Source: Mastigias papua
Taxonomy: Eukaryota > Cnidaria > Scyphozoa > Rhizostomeae > Mastigiidae
Length of the DNA: 64,000 nucleotides
NCBI GenBank assembly: GCA_964019165.1
Contig: OZ025282.1
Span: forward strand, 11,792,229 to 11,856,228
Direction: 5' to 3'
The position numbers and the translations under genes were made by a program. Below, in pieces: positions 1 to 11,856 of the stretch. The notes beneath the pieces were generated by a model that saw nothing but the letters and a program-made list of their open reading frames with translations, did no database searches and was not told the DNA's origin. The stretch's first letter is position 1. Every line of letters begins with the position of its first letter.

Positions 1-3000
1 AACTTTCAGCGATACTACCGTTTGGCCATCATACACCTATCCATTCTTGTTTTCTAACTCTATGCATATATACGTAACTTAGGCCAAATATGAGCAATGA
101 CAGTATATGCATATACTGCCGTATGCTCGTACTTCAGTGCAAGTCGGGGAAACACATGGACTAAATGCCATTTAAATGTTGAGTTGCAGTGATATGAACG
201 GTTTAGTAATAGTTTCAAACTGAGATTAGCATTAGTTCTCGTTATTACACTCTGTAGAGCTATTACGGCTGTATAAGTTGGAAAACTGACATTACTGTGC
301 ACATACGAATTATTAGTTCAAAGACAAGTTTTAGGAGATTAAGGCATAATCTAAACGCATATCTACAATGAAACTTTCAGTGATAATACCGTTTGGCCAT
401 CATACACCTATCCATTCTTGTTTTCTAACTCTATGCATGTATAGGTTATTTAGGCGAAATATGAGCAATGACAGTATATGCATATACTGCCGTATGCCCG
501 TACTTCAGTGCAAGTCGGGGAAACACATGGACTAAATGCCGTTTAAATGTTGAGTTGCAGTGATATGAACGGTTTAGTAATAGTTTCCAACTGAGATTAG
601 CATTAGATCTCGTTATTACACTCTGTAGACCTATTATGACTTTACAAGTTGCAAAACTGACATTACTGTGCACATACGAATTATTAGTTTAAAGACAAGT
701 TTATGGAGGGTAAGGCATAATCTAAACGCATATCTACAATGAAACTATCATTGATAATACCGTTTGGCCATCATACACCTATCCATTCTTGTTTTCTAAT
801 TCTATGCATATATAGGTTAGTTAGGCCAAATATGAGCAATGACAGTATATGCATATACTGCCGTATGCTCGTACTTCAGTGCAAGTCGGGGACACACATG
901 GACTAAATGCCGTTTATATGTTGAGTTGCAGTGATATGAAAGGTTTAGTAATAGTGTCCAACTGAGGTTTGCATTAGTTCTCGTTATTACACTCACTAGA
1001 GCTATAAAGGCCTTACACTTTGAAAAACCATACATTACTGTGCACTTACCAATTAGTAGTTCAAAGACAAGTGTAAGGAGGTTAAGGCATAATCTAAACG
1101 CATATCTACCGTGAAACTATCTTTGATAATACCGTTTGGCCATCATACACCTATCCATTGCTGTGTTCTAATTCTATGCATATATAGCATATTTAGGCCA
1201 CATATGATCAATGACAGTATATGCATATACTGCCCTATGCTCGTACTTCAGTGCACGTCGGGGAAACACATGGACTAAATGCCGTTTACATATTGAGTTG
1301 CAGTGATATGAACGGTTTAGTAATAGTTTCCAACTGAGATTAGCATTAGGTCTCATTATTAGACTCTGTAGAGCTATTACGGCATTACAAGTTGCAAAAC
1401 TGACATTACTGTGCACATACGAATTATTAGTTTAAAAACAAGTTTAAGGAGGTTAAGGCATAATCTAAACGCATATATACTATGAAGCTATCATTGATAA
1501 CACCGTTTGGCCGTCATACACCTATCCATTCTTGTTTTCTAACTCTATGCATATATAGGTTATTTAGGCCAAATATGAGCAATGACAGTATATGCATATA
1601 CTGCCGTATGCCCGTACTTCAGTGCAAGTCGGGGAAACACATGGACTAAATGCCGTTTAAATGTTGAGTTGCAGTGATATGAACGGTTTAGTAATAGTTT
1701 CCAACTGAGATTAGCATTAGATCTCGTTAATACACTCTGTAGACCTATTATGACTTTACAAGTTGCAAAACTGACATTACTGTGCACATACGAATTATTA
1801 GTTCAAAGACAAGTTTAAGGAGATTAAGGCATAATCTAAACGCATATCTACCATGAAGTTATCATTGATAATACCGTTTGGCCATCATACACCTATCCAT
1901 TCGGGTAGTCTTACTCTATGGATATATACGTTACTTAGGCCAAATATGAGCAATGACAGTGTATTCAAATACTGCCGTATGCTCGTACTTCATTGCAAGT
2001 CGGGGAAATACATGGACTACATGCCGTTTAAATGTTGAGTTGCAGTGATATGAACGGTTTAGTAATAGTTTCCAACTGAGATTAGCATTAGTTCTCGTTA
2101 TTAGACTCTGTAGAGCTATTAAGGCATTACAATTTGCAAAACTGACATTACTGTGCACATACGAATTATTAGTTTAAAGACAAGTTTAAGGAGGTTAAGG
2201 CATAATCTAAACTCATATCTACTATGAAACTTTCAGTGATAATACCGTTTGGCCATCATACACCTATCCATTCTTGATTTCTTACTCTATGCATTTATAG
2301 GTTATTTAGGACAAAAATATGAGCAATGACAGTATATGCATATACTGCCGTATGCTCGTACTTCAGTGCAATTCTGGAAAACACATGGACTAAATGCCGT
2401 TTAAATGTTGAGTTGCAGTGATATGAACGGTTTAGTAATAGTTTCCAACTGAGATTAGTATTAGATCTCGTTAATACACTCTGTAGAGCTATTACGGCTT
2501 TAAAAGTTGCAAAATTGACATTACTGTGCACATACGAATTATTAGTTCAAAGACTAGTTTAAGGAGGTTAAGGTATAATCTAATCGCATATCTACCATGA
2601 AACTATCGGTGATAATACCGTTTGGACATAATACACCTATCCATTCTTGTTTTCTATCTCTTTGCATATATAGGTTATTAAGGCCACATATGAGCAATAA
2701 CAGTAGATCGATATACTGCCGTATGCTCGTACTTCAGTGCATGTCGGGGAAACACATGGACTAAATGCCGTTTAAATGTTGAGTTGCAGTGATATGAACG
2801 GTTTAGTAATAGTTTCCAACTGAGATTAGCATTAGTTCTCGTTATTACACTCACTAGAGCTTTTACGGCTTTACAAGTTGCAAAACTGTAATACTGTGCA
2901 CATACGACTTATTAGTTCAACGACAAGTTTAAGGAGGTTAAGGCATAATCTAAACGCATATCTACCATGAAGTTATCAGTGATAATACCGTTTGGCTATC

Positions 3001-3700
3001 ATACACCTATCTATTCGTGTATTCTTACTCTATGGATATATAAGTTACTTAGGCCAAATATGAGCAATTACGGTATATGCTTATACTGCCGTATGCTCGT
3101 ACTTCAGTGAAAGTCGGGGAAACACATGGACTAAATGCCGTTTAAATGTAGTGATATGAACGGCTTAGTAATAGTTTCCAACTGAGATTAGTATTAGATG
3201 TCGTTATTACACTCTTTAGAGCTATAAACGCCTTACAAGTTGCAAAACTGACATTACTGTGCACATACGAATTATTAGTTCAAAGACAAGTTTTAGGAGA
3301 TTAAGGCATAATCTAAACGCATATCTACCATGAAACTTTCAGTGATAATATCGTTTGGCCATCATACACCTATCCATTCTTGTTTTCTAACTCTATGCAT
3401 GTATAGGTTATTTAGGCGAAATATGAGCAATGACAGTATATGCATATACTGCCTTATGCCCGTACTTCAGTGCATGTCGGGGAAACACATGGACTAAATG
3501 CCGTTTAAATGTTGAGTTGCAGTGATATGAACGGTTTAGTAATAGTTTCAAACTGAGATTAGCATTAGATCTCGTTAATACACTCTGTAGACCTATTATG
3601 ACTTTACAAGTTGCAAAACTGACATTACTGTGCACATACGAATTATTAGTTCAAAGACAAGTTTAAGGAGATTAAGGCATAATCTAAACGCATATCTACC
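1..3700. repeat. Domain A, 10-monomer block (3,704 bp period)
   Basis: Monomers start at -3, 368, 739, 1111, 1482, 1853, 2224, 2597, 2967 and 3330. The first five recur at +3,704 bp (3701, 4072, 4443, 4815, 5186) nearly base for base, and again at +11,860. The last five match the 10,009-11,856 block at +8,156 bp. Individual monomers have diagnostic indels. The unit at 739 is 372 bp with a TTTGAAAAACC substitution patch. The unit at 2224 is 373 bp with extra A residues after TAGGAC. The unit at 2967 is 363 bp because 8 bp are missing near 3149. Confidence 0.88.
2967..3329. repeat. 363 bp deletion monomer (HOR A marker)
   Basis: Near 3149 the usual AAATGTTGAGTTGCAGTG reads AAATGTAGTG, a loss of 8 bp. 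The core palindrome is also altered (CGGTATATGCTTATACTG). The same changes occur in the monomer at 11,123, exactly 8,156 bp downstream. The pair serves as an unambiguous marker of this HOR position and shows that the unit was copied after the deletion. Confidence 0.85.
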
Positions 3701-4071
3701 ATGAAACTTTCAGCGATACTACCGTTTGGCCATCATACACCTATCCATTCTTGTTTTCTAACTCTATGCATATATACGTAACTTAGGCCAAATATGAGCA
3801 ATGACAGTATATGCATATACTGCCGTATGCTCGTACTTCAGTGCAAGTCGGGGAAACACATGGACTAAATGCCATTTAAATGTTGAGTTGCAGTGATATG
3901 AACGGTTTAGTAATAGTTTCAAACTGAGATTAGCATTAGTTCTCGTTATTACACTCTGTAGAGCTATTACGGCTGTATAAGTTGGAAAACTGACATTACT
4001 GTGCACATACGAATTATTAGTTCAAAGACAAGTTTTAGGAGATTAAGGCATAATCTAAACGCATATCTACC
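3701..4071. repeat. Representative 371 bp monomer
   Basis: This typical unit defines the monomer coordinates used in this annotation, with position 1 being the A of the leading ATG. Positions 21-40 hold the GGCCATCATACAC block. Positions 105-122 hold the 18 bp palindrome, here at 3805-3822. Positions 137-156 hold a TTCAGTGCAAGTCGGGGAAA segment, positions 191-210 CAGTGATATGAACGGTTTAG, and positions 341-371 the GGCATAATCTAAACGCATAT block leading into the next unit. Two nucleosomes could sit on one monomer (2 x 185 bp), but nucleosome positions are not visible in sequence. Near-identical copies start at -3 (cut by the window start) and at 11,857. Confidence 0.95.
3793..3835. other. 43-nt dyad: 18 bp perfect palindrome plus outer arms (typical copy)
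   Basis: CAGTATATGCATATACTG at 3805-3822 equals its own reverse complement. Flanking it, TATGAGCA (3793-3800) is complementary to TGCTCGTA (3828-3835) with one T-G wobble, separated from the core by a 4/5-nt internal bulge. The same element sits at monomer positions 93-135 in most units, for example 89-131. As DNA it could extrude a small cruciform; as RNA it could form a two-part hairpin. Dyad symmetry has been reported as enriched at many centromeres, which makes this a candidate functional element, but that role is inference. Confidence 0.8.
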
Positions 4072-5556
4072 ATGAAACTTTCAGTGATAATACCGTTTGG
4101 CCATCATACACCTATCCATTCTTGTTTTCTAACTCTATGCATGTATAGGTTATTTAGGCGAAATATGAGCAATGACAGTATATGCATATACTGCCGTATG
4201 CCCGTACTTCAGTGCAAGTCGGGGAAACACATGGACTAAATGCCGTTTAAATGTTGAGTTGCAGTGATATGAACGGTTTAGTAATAGTTTCCAACTCAGA
4301 TTAGCATTAGATCTCGTTATTACACTCTGTAGACCTATTATGACTTTACAAGTTGCAAAACTGACATTACTGTGCACATACGAATTATTAGTTCAAAGAC
4401 AAGTTTATGGAGGGTAAGGCATAATCTAAACGCATATCTACAATGAAACTATCATTGATAATACCGTTTGGCCATCATACACCTATCCATTCTTGTTTTC
4501 TAATTCTATGCATATATAGGTTAGTTAGGCCAAATATGAGCAATGACAGTATATGCATATACTGCCGTATGCTCGTACTTCAGTGCAAGTCGGGGACACA
4601 CATGGACTAAATGCCGTTTATATGTTGAGTTGCAGTGATATGAAAGGTTTAGTAATAGTGTCCAACTGAGGTTTGCATTAGTTCTCGTTATTACACTCAC
4701 TAGAGCTATAAAGGCCTTACACTTTGAAAAACCATACATTACTGTGCACTTACCAATTAGTAGTTCAAAGACAAGTGTAAGGAGGTTAAGGCATAATCTA
4801 AACGCATATCTACCGTGAAACTATCTTTGATAATACCGTTTGGCCATCATACACCTATCCATTGCTGTGTTCTAATTCTATGCATATATAGCGTATTTAG
4901 GCCACATATGATCAATGACAGTATATGCATATACTGCCCTATGCTCGTACTTCAGTGCACGTCGGGGAAACACATGGACTAAATGCCGTTTACATATTGA
5001 GTTGCAGTGATATGAACGGTTTAGTAATAGTTTCCAACTGAGATTAGCATTAGGTCTCGTTATTAGACTCTGTAGAGCTATTACGGCATTACAAGTTGCA
5101 AAACTGACATTACTGTGCACATACGAATTATTAGTTTAAAAACAAGTTTAAGGAGGTTAAGGCATAATCTAAACGCATATATACTATGAAGCTATCATTG
5201 ATAACACCGTTTGGCCGTCATACACCTATCCATTCTTGTTTTCTAACTCTATGCATATATAGGTTATTTAGGCCAAATATGAGCAATGACAGTATATGCA
5301 TATACTGCCGTATGCCCGTACTTCAGTGCAAGTCGGGGAAACACATGGACTAAATGCCGTTTAAATGTTGAGTTGCAGTGATATGAACGGTTTAGTAATA
5401 GTTTCCAACTGAGATTAGCATTAGATCTCGTTAATACACTCTGTAGACCTATTATGACTTTACAAGTTGCAAAACTGACATTACTGTGCACATACGAATT
5501 ATTAGTTCAAAGACAAGTTTAAGGAGATTAAGGCATAATCTAAACGCATATCTACC

Positions 5557-7530
5557 ATGAAACTTTCAGTGATACTACCGTTTGGCCATCATACACCTAT
5601 CCATTCTTGTTTTCTAACTCTATGCATATATACGTAACTTAGGCCAAATATGAGCAATGACAGTATATGCATATACTGCCGTACGCTCGTACTTCAGTGC
5701 AAGTCGGGGAAACACTTGGACTAAATGCCATTTAAATGTTGAGTTGCAGTGATATGAACGGTTTAGTAATAGTTTCCAACTGAGATTAGCATTAGTTCTC
5801 GTTATTACACTCTGTAGAGCTATAAAGGCCTTACAAGTTGCAAAACTGACATTACTGTGCACATACGAATTATTAGTTCAACGACAAGTTTAAGGAGGTT
5901 AAGGCATAATCTAAACGCATATCTACCATGAAGTTATCATTGATAATACCGTTTGGCCATCATACACCTATCCATTCGGGTAGTCTTACTCTATGGATAT
6001 ATATGTTACTTAGGCCAAATATGAGCAATGACAGTGTATTCAAATACTGCCGTATGCTCGTACTTCATTGCAAGTCGGGGAAATACATGGACTACATGCC
6101 GTTTAAATGTTGAGTTGCAGTGATATGAACGGTTTAGTAATAGTTTCCAACTGAGATTAGCATTAGTTCTCGTTATTAGACTCTGTAGAGCTATTAAGGC
6201 ATTACAATTTGCAAAACTGACATTACTGTGCACATACGAATTATTAGTTTAAAGACAAGTTTAAGGAGGTTAAGGCATAATCTAAACGCATATATACTAT
6301 GAAGCTATCATTGATAATACCGTATGGCCATCATACACCTATCCATTCTTGTTTTCTAACTCTATGCATATATAGGTTATGTATGCCAAATATGAGCAAT
6401 GACAGTATATGCATATACTGCCGTATGCCCGTACTTCAGTGCAAGTCGGGGAAACACATGGACTAAATGCCGTTTAAATGTTGAGTTGCAGTGATATGAA
6501 CGGTTTAGTAATAGTTTCCAACTGAGATTAGCATTAGATCTCGTTAATACACTCTGTAGACCTATTATGACTTTACAAGTTGCAAAACTGACATTACTGT
6601 GTACATACGAATTATTAGTTCAAAGACAAGTTTAAGGAGATTAAGGCATAATCTAAACGCATATCTACCATGAAACTTTCAGTGATACTACCGTTTGGCC
6701 ATCATACACCTATCCATTCTTGTTTTCTAACTCTATGCATATATACGTAACTTAGGCCAAATATGAGCAATGACAGTATATGCATATACTGCCGTACGCT
6801 CGTACTTCAGTGCAAGTCGGGGAAACACATGGACTAAATGCCATTTAAATGTTGAGTTGCAGTGATATGAACGGTTTAGTAATAGTTTCCAACTGAGATT
6901 AGCATTAGTTCTCGTTATTACACTCTGTAGAGCTATTACGGCTTTATATGTTGGAAAACTGACATTACTGTGCACATACGAATTATTAGTTCAACGACAA
7001 GTTTAAGGAGGTTAAGGCATAATCTAAACGCATATCTACCATGAAGTTATCATTGATAATACCGTTTGGCCATCATACACCTATCCATTCGGGTAGTCTT
7101 ACTCTATGGATATATACGTTACTTAGGCCAAATATGAGCAATGACAGTGTATTCAAATACTGCCGTATGCTCGTACTTCATTGCAAGTCGGGGAAATACA
7201 TGGACTACATGCCGTTTAAATGTTGAGTTGCAGTGATATGAACGGTTTAGTAATAGTTTCCAACTGAGATTAGCATTAGTTCTCGTTATTAGACTCTGTA
7301 GAGCTATTAAGGCATTACAATTTGCAAAACTGACATTACTGTGCACATACGAATTATTAGTTTAAAGACAAGTTTAAGGAGGTTAAGGCATAATCTAAAC
7401 GCATATATACTATGAAGCTATCATTGATAATACCGTATGGCCATCATACACCTATCCATTCTTGTTTTCTAACTCTATGCATATATAGGTTATGTATGCC
7501 AAATATGAGCAATGACAGTATATGCATATA
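5557..7530. repeat. Three-monomer tandem duplication (1,113 bp) inside HOR A
   Basis: Monomers starting at 5557, 5928 and the 5' part of 6299 recur at 6670, 7041 and 7412, an offset of exactly 1,113 bp. The monomers at 6299 and 7412 are the same up to the CTGCCGTATGC just after the palindrome. There the later copy changes to a TCGTACGTCAG form with different sequence to its end. The duplication is itself copied in the next HOR unit, at 13,713-15,690, so it predates the 22-monomer amplification. Confidence 0.82.
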
Positions 7531-8153
7531 CTGCCGTATGCTCGTACGTCAGTGCAATTTGGGCAAGCACATGGGCTTAATGCCATTTACATGTTGAGTT
7601 GCAGTGATATGAACGGTTTAGTAATAGTGTCCAACTGAGGTTTGCATTAGTTCTTGTTATTACACTCTTTGGAGGTATAAAGGCCTTACAAGTTGCAAAA
7701 CTGACATTACTGTGAACATAACAATTATTAGTTGAAACAAAAGGTTTAAGAGGTTAAGGCATACAAGTAACGTGTATCTACCATTAAACTATCATTGATA
7801 ATACCGTTTGGCCATCATACACCTATCCATTCGTGTATTCCTACTCTATGGATATATACGTAACTTAGGCCAAATATGAGCAATGACAGTATATGCATAT
7901 ACTGCCGTATGCTCGTACTTCAGTGCAAGTCGGGGAAACACATGGAGTAAATGCCGTTTAAATGTTGAGTTGCAGTGATATGAACGGTTTAGTAATAGCT
8001 TCCAACTGAGATTGTCATTAGTTCTCGTTATTACACTCACTAGAGCTATTACGGCTTTACAAGTTGCAAAACTGACATTACTGTGCACATACGATTTATT
8101 AGTTCAAAGACAAGTGTAAGGAGGTTAAGGCATAATCTAAACGCATATCTACC

Positions 8154-9637
8154 ATGAAGTTATCAGTGATAATACCGTTTGGCCATCATACACCTATCCA
8201 TTCTTGTTGTCTAACTCTATGCATATAGAGGTTATTTAGGCCAAATATGAGCAATGACAGTGTATGCATATATTGCCGTATACTCGTACTTCAGTGCAAA
8301 TCGGGGAAACACATGGACTAAATGCCGTTTAAATGTTGAGTTGCAGTAATATGAACGGTTTAATAATAGATTCCAACTGAGATTAGAATTAGTTCTCGCT
8401 ATTACACTCTGTAGTGCTATAAAGGCCTTACACGTTGCAAAACTGACATTACTGTCCACTTGCCAATTATTAGTTCAAAGACAAGTTTATGGAGGGTAAG
8501 GCATAATCTACACGAATATCTACCATGAAACTATCATTGATAATACCGTTTGGCTATCATAGACCTATCCATTCGTGTATTCTTACTCTATGGATATATA
8601 CGTAACTTAGGCCATATATGAGCAATGACAGTATATGCATATACTGCCATATGCTCGTACTTCAGTGCAAGTCGGGGAACCACATGGACTAAATGCCGTT
8701 TAAATGTTGAGTTGCAGTGATATGAACGGTTTAGTAATAGTTTCCAACTGAGATTAGCATTAGGTCTCGTTATTAGACTCTGTAGAGCTATTACGGCATT
8801 ACAAGTTGCAAAACTGACATTACTGTGCACATACGATTTATTAGTTCAAAGACAAGTGTAAGGAGGTTAAGGCATAATCTAAACGCATATCTACCATGAA
8901 GTTATCAGTGATAATACCGTTTGGCCATCATACACCTATCCATTCTTGTTGTCTAACTCTATGCATATAGAGGTTATTTAGGCCAAATATGAGCAATGAC
9001 AGTGTATGCATATATTGCCGTATACTCGTACTTCAGTGCAAATCGGGGAAACACATGGACTAAATGCCGTTTAAATGTTGAGTTGCAGTAATATGAACGG
9101 TTTAATAATAGATTCCAACTGAGATTAGAATTAGTTCTCGCTATTACACTCTGTAGTGCTATAAAGGCCTTACACGTTGCAAAACTGACATTACTGTCCA
9201 CTTGCCAATTATTAGTTCAAAGACAAGTTTATGGAGGGTAAGGCATAATCTACACGAATATCTACCATGAAACTATCATTGATAATACCGTTTGGCTATC
9301 ATAGACCTATCCATTCGTGTATTCTTACTCTATGGATATATACGTAACTTAGGCCATATATGAGCAATGACAGTATATGCATATACTGCCATATGCTCGT
9401 ACTTCAGTGCAAGTCGGGGAACCACATGGACTAAATGCCGTTTAAATGTTGAGTTGCAGTGATATGAACGGTTTAGTAATAGTTTCCAACTGAGATTAGC
9501 ATTAGGTCTCGTTATTAGACTCTGTAGAGCTATTACGGCATTACAAGTTGCAAAACTGACATTACTGTGCACATACGAATTATTAGTTTAAAAACAAGTT
9601 TAAGGAGGTTAAGGCATAATCTAAACGCATATATACT
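8154..9637. repeat. Two-monomer tandem duplication (742 bp) inside HOR A
   Basis: The monomers starting at 8154 and 8525 recur at 8896 and 9267, offset 742 bp, and look almost identical. The first of each pair has a wobbled palindrome core (CAGTGTATGCATATATTG). The second is chimeric: its 3' half matches the 1111/4815-type monomer (CATTAGGTCTCGTTATTAG). The copies part near 9,575, where the second runs into GTTTAAAAACAAG as in the 1111 type. This block has no counterpart in the 1-3,700 segment, so it marks a HOR variant. Confidence 0.85.
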
Positions 9638-10008
9638 ATGAAGCTATCATTGATAACACCGTTTGGCCGTCATACACCTATCCATTCTTGTTTTCTAACT
9701 CTATGCATATATAGGTTATTTAGGCCAAATATGAGCAATGACAGTATATGCATATACTGCCGTATGCCCGTACTTCAGTGCAAGTCGGGGAAACACATGG
9801 ACTAAATGCCGTTTAAATGTTGAGTTGCAGTGATATGAACGGTTTAGTAATAGTTTCAAACTGAGATTAGCATTAGATCTCGTTAATACACTCTGTAGAC
9901 CTATTATGACTTTATATGTTGGAAAACTGACATTACTGTGCACATACGAATTATTAGTTCAACGACAAGTTTAAGGAGGTTAAGGCATAATCTAAACGCA
10001 TATCTACC
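9638..10008. repeat. Chimeric monomer in domain A
   Basis: The 5' part matches the monomers at 1482 and 5186 (leading ATGAAGCTATCATTGATAAC and later TATTATGACTT). The 3' end then switches to the monomer type at 6670 (TTATATGTTGGAAAACTG and GTTCAACGACAAG). The junction is near 9,910. It looks like an unequal exchange or conversion between different HOR positions. Confidence 0.75.
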
Positions 10009-11856
10009 ATGAAGTTATCATTGATAATACCGTTTGGCCATCATACACCTATCCATTCGGGTAGTCTTACTCTATGGATATATACGTTACTTAGGCCAAA
10101 TATGAGCAATGACAGTGTATTCAAATACTGCCGTATGCTCGTACTTCATTGCAAGTCGGGGAAATACATGGACTACATGCCGTTTAAATGTTGAGTTGCA
10201 GTGATATGAACGGTTTAGTAATAGTTTCCAACTGAGATTAGCATTAGTTCTCGTTATTAGACTCTGTAGAGCTATTAAGGCATTACAATTTGCAAAACTG
10301 ACATTACTGTGCACATACGAATTATTAGTTTAAAGACAAGTTTAAGGAGGTTAAGGCATAATCTAAACTCATATCTACTATGAAACTTTCAGTGATAATA
10401 CCGTTTGGCCATCATACACCTATCCATTCTTGATTTCTTACTCTATGCATATATAGGTTATTTAGGACAAAAATATGAGCAATGACAGTATATGCATATA
10501 CTGCCGTATGCTCGTACTTCAGTGCAATTCTGGAAAACACATGGACTAAATGCCGTTTAAATGTTGAGTTGCAGTGATATGAACGGTTTAGTAATAGTTT
10601 CCAACTGAGATTAGCATTAGATCTCGTTAATACACTCTGTAGAGCTATTACGGCTTTAAAAGTTGCAAAATTGACATTACTGTGCACATACGAATTATTA
10701 GTTCAAAGACTAGTTTAAGGAGGTTAAGGTATAATCTAATCGCATATCTACCATGAAACTATCGGTGATAATACCGTTTGGACATCATACACCTATCCAT
10801 TCTTGTTTTCTATCTCTTTGCATATATAGGTTATTAAGGCCACATATGAGCAATAACAGTAGATCGATATACTGCCGTATGCTCGTACTTCAGTGCATGT
10901 CGGGGAAACACATGGACTAAATGCCGTTTAAATGTTGAGTTGCAGTGATATGAACGGTTTAGTAATAGTTTCCAACTGAGATTAGCATTAGTTCTCGTTA
11001 TTACACTCACTAGAGCTTTTACGGCTTTACAAGTTGCAAAACTGTAATACTGTGCACATACGACTTATTAGTTCAACGACAAGTTTAAGGAGGTTAAGGC
11101 ATAATCTAAACGCATATCTACCATGAAGTTATCAGTGATAATACCGTTTGGCTATCATACACCTATCTATTCGTGTATTCTTACTCTATGGATATATAAG
11201 TTACTTAGGCCAAATATGAGCAATTACGGTATATGCTTATACTGCCGTATGCTCGTACTTCAGTGAAAGTCGGGGAAACACATGGACTAAATGCCGTTTA
11301 AATGTAGTGATATGAACGGCTTAGTAATAGTTTCCAACTGAGATTAGTATTAGATGTCGTTATTACACTCTTTAGAGCTATAAACGCCTTACAAGTTGCA
11401 AAACTGACATTACTGTGCACATACGAATTATTAGTTCAAAGACAAGTTTTAGGAGATTAAGGCATAATCTAAACGCATATCTACCATGAAACTTTCAGTG
11501 ATAATATCGTTTGGCCATCATACACCTATCCATTCTTGTTTTCTAACTCTATGCATGTATAGGTTATTTAGGCGAAATATGAGCAATGACAGTATATGCA
11601 TATACTGCCTTATGCCCGTACTTCAGTGCATGTCGGGGAAACACATGGACTAAATGCCGTTTAAATGTTGAGTTGCAGTGATATGAACGGTTTAGTAATA
11701 GTTTCAAACTGAGATTAGCATTAGATCTCGTTAATACACTCTGTAGACCTATTATGACTTTACAAGTTGCAAAACTGACATTACTGTGCACATACGAATT
11801 ATTAGTTCAAAGACAAGTTTAAGGAGATTAAGGCATAATCTAAACGCATATCTACC

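Larger units (their letters stand above)
3701..11856. repeat. Domain A, one complete 22-monomer HOR unit (8,156 bp)
   Basis: Monomers start at 3701, 4072, 4443, 4815, 5186, 5557, 5928, 6299, 6670, 7041, 7412, 7783, 8154, 8525, 8896, 9267, 9638, 10,009, 10,380, 10,753, 11,123 and 11,486. The unit then restarts at 11,857. It is compound. Its first five monomers copy the block beginning at -3, and its last five copy those starting at 1853-3330. The middle contains a 3-monomer and a 2-monomer tandem duplication. The larger period therefore seems to have arisen by expanding a shorter, 10-monomer unit; the order of events is inferred. Confidence 0.87.

Noticed and set aside
60..302. Minus-strand open frames of 72-91 codons, once per monomer, and plus-strand frames of 61-64 codons as possible genes
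   Set aside because: They are one satellite segment read about 170 times. The monomer length is not a multiple of three, frames overlap on both strands, some copies are broken by 1 bp and 8 bp deletions, and no promoter, splice or domain signal was seen.
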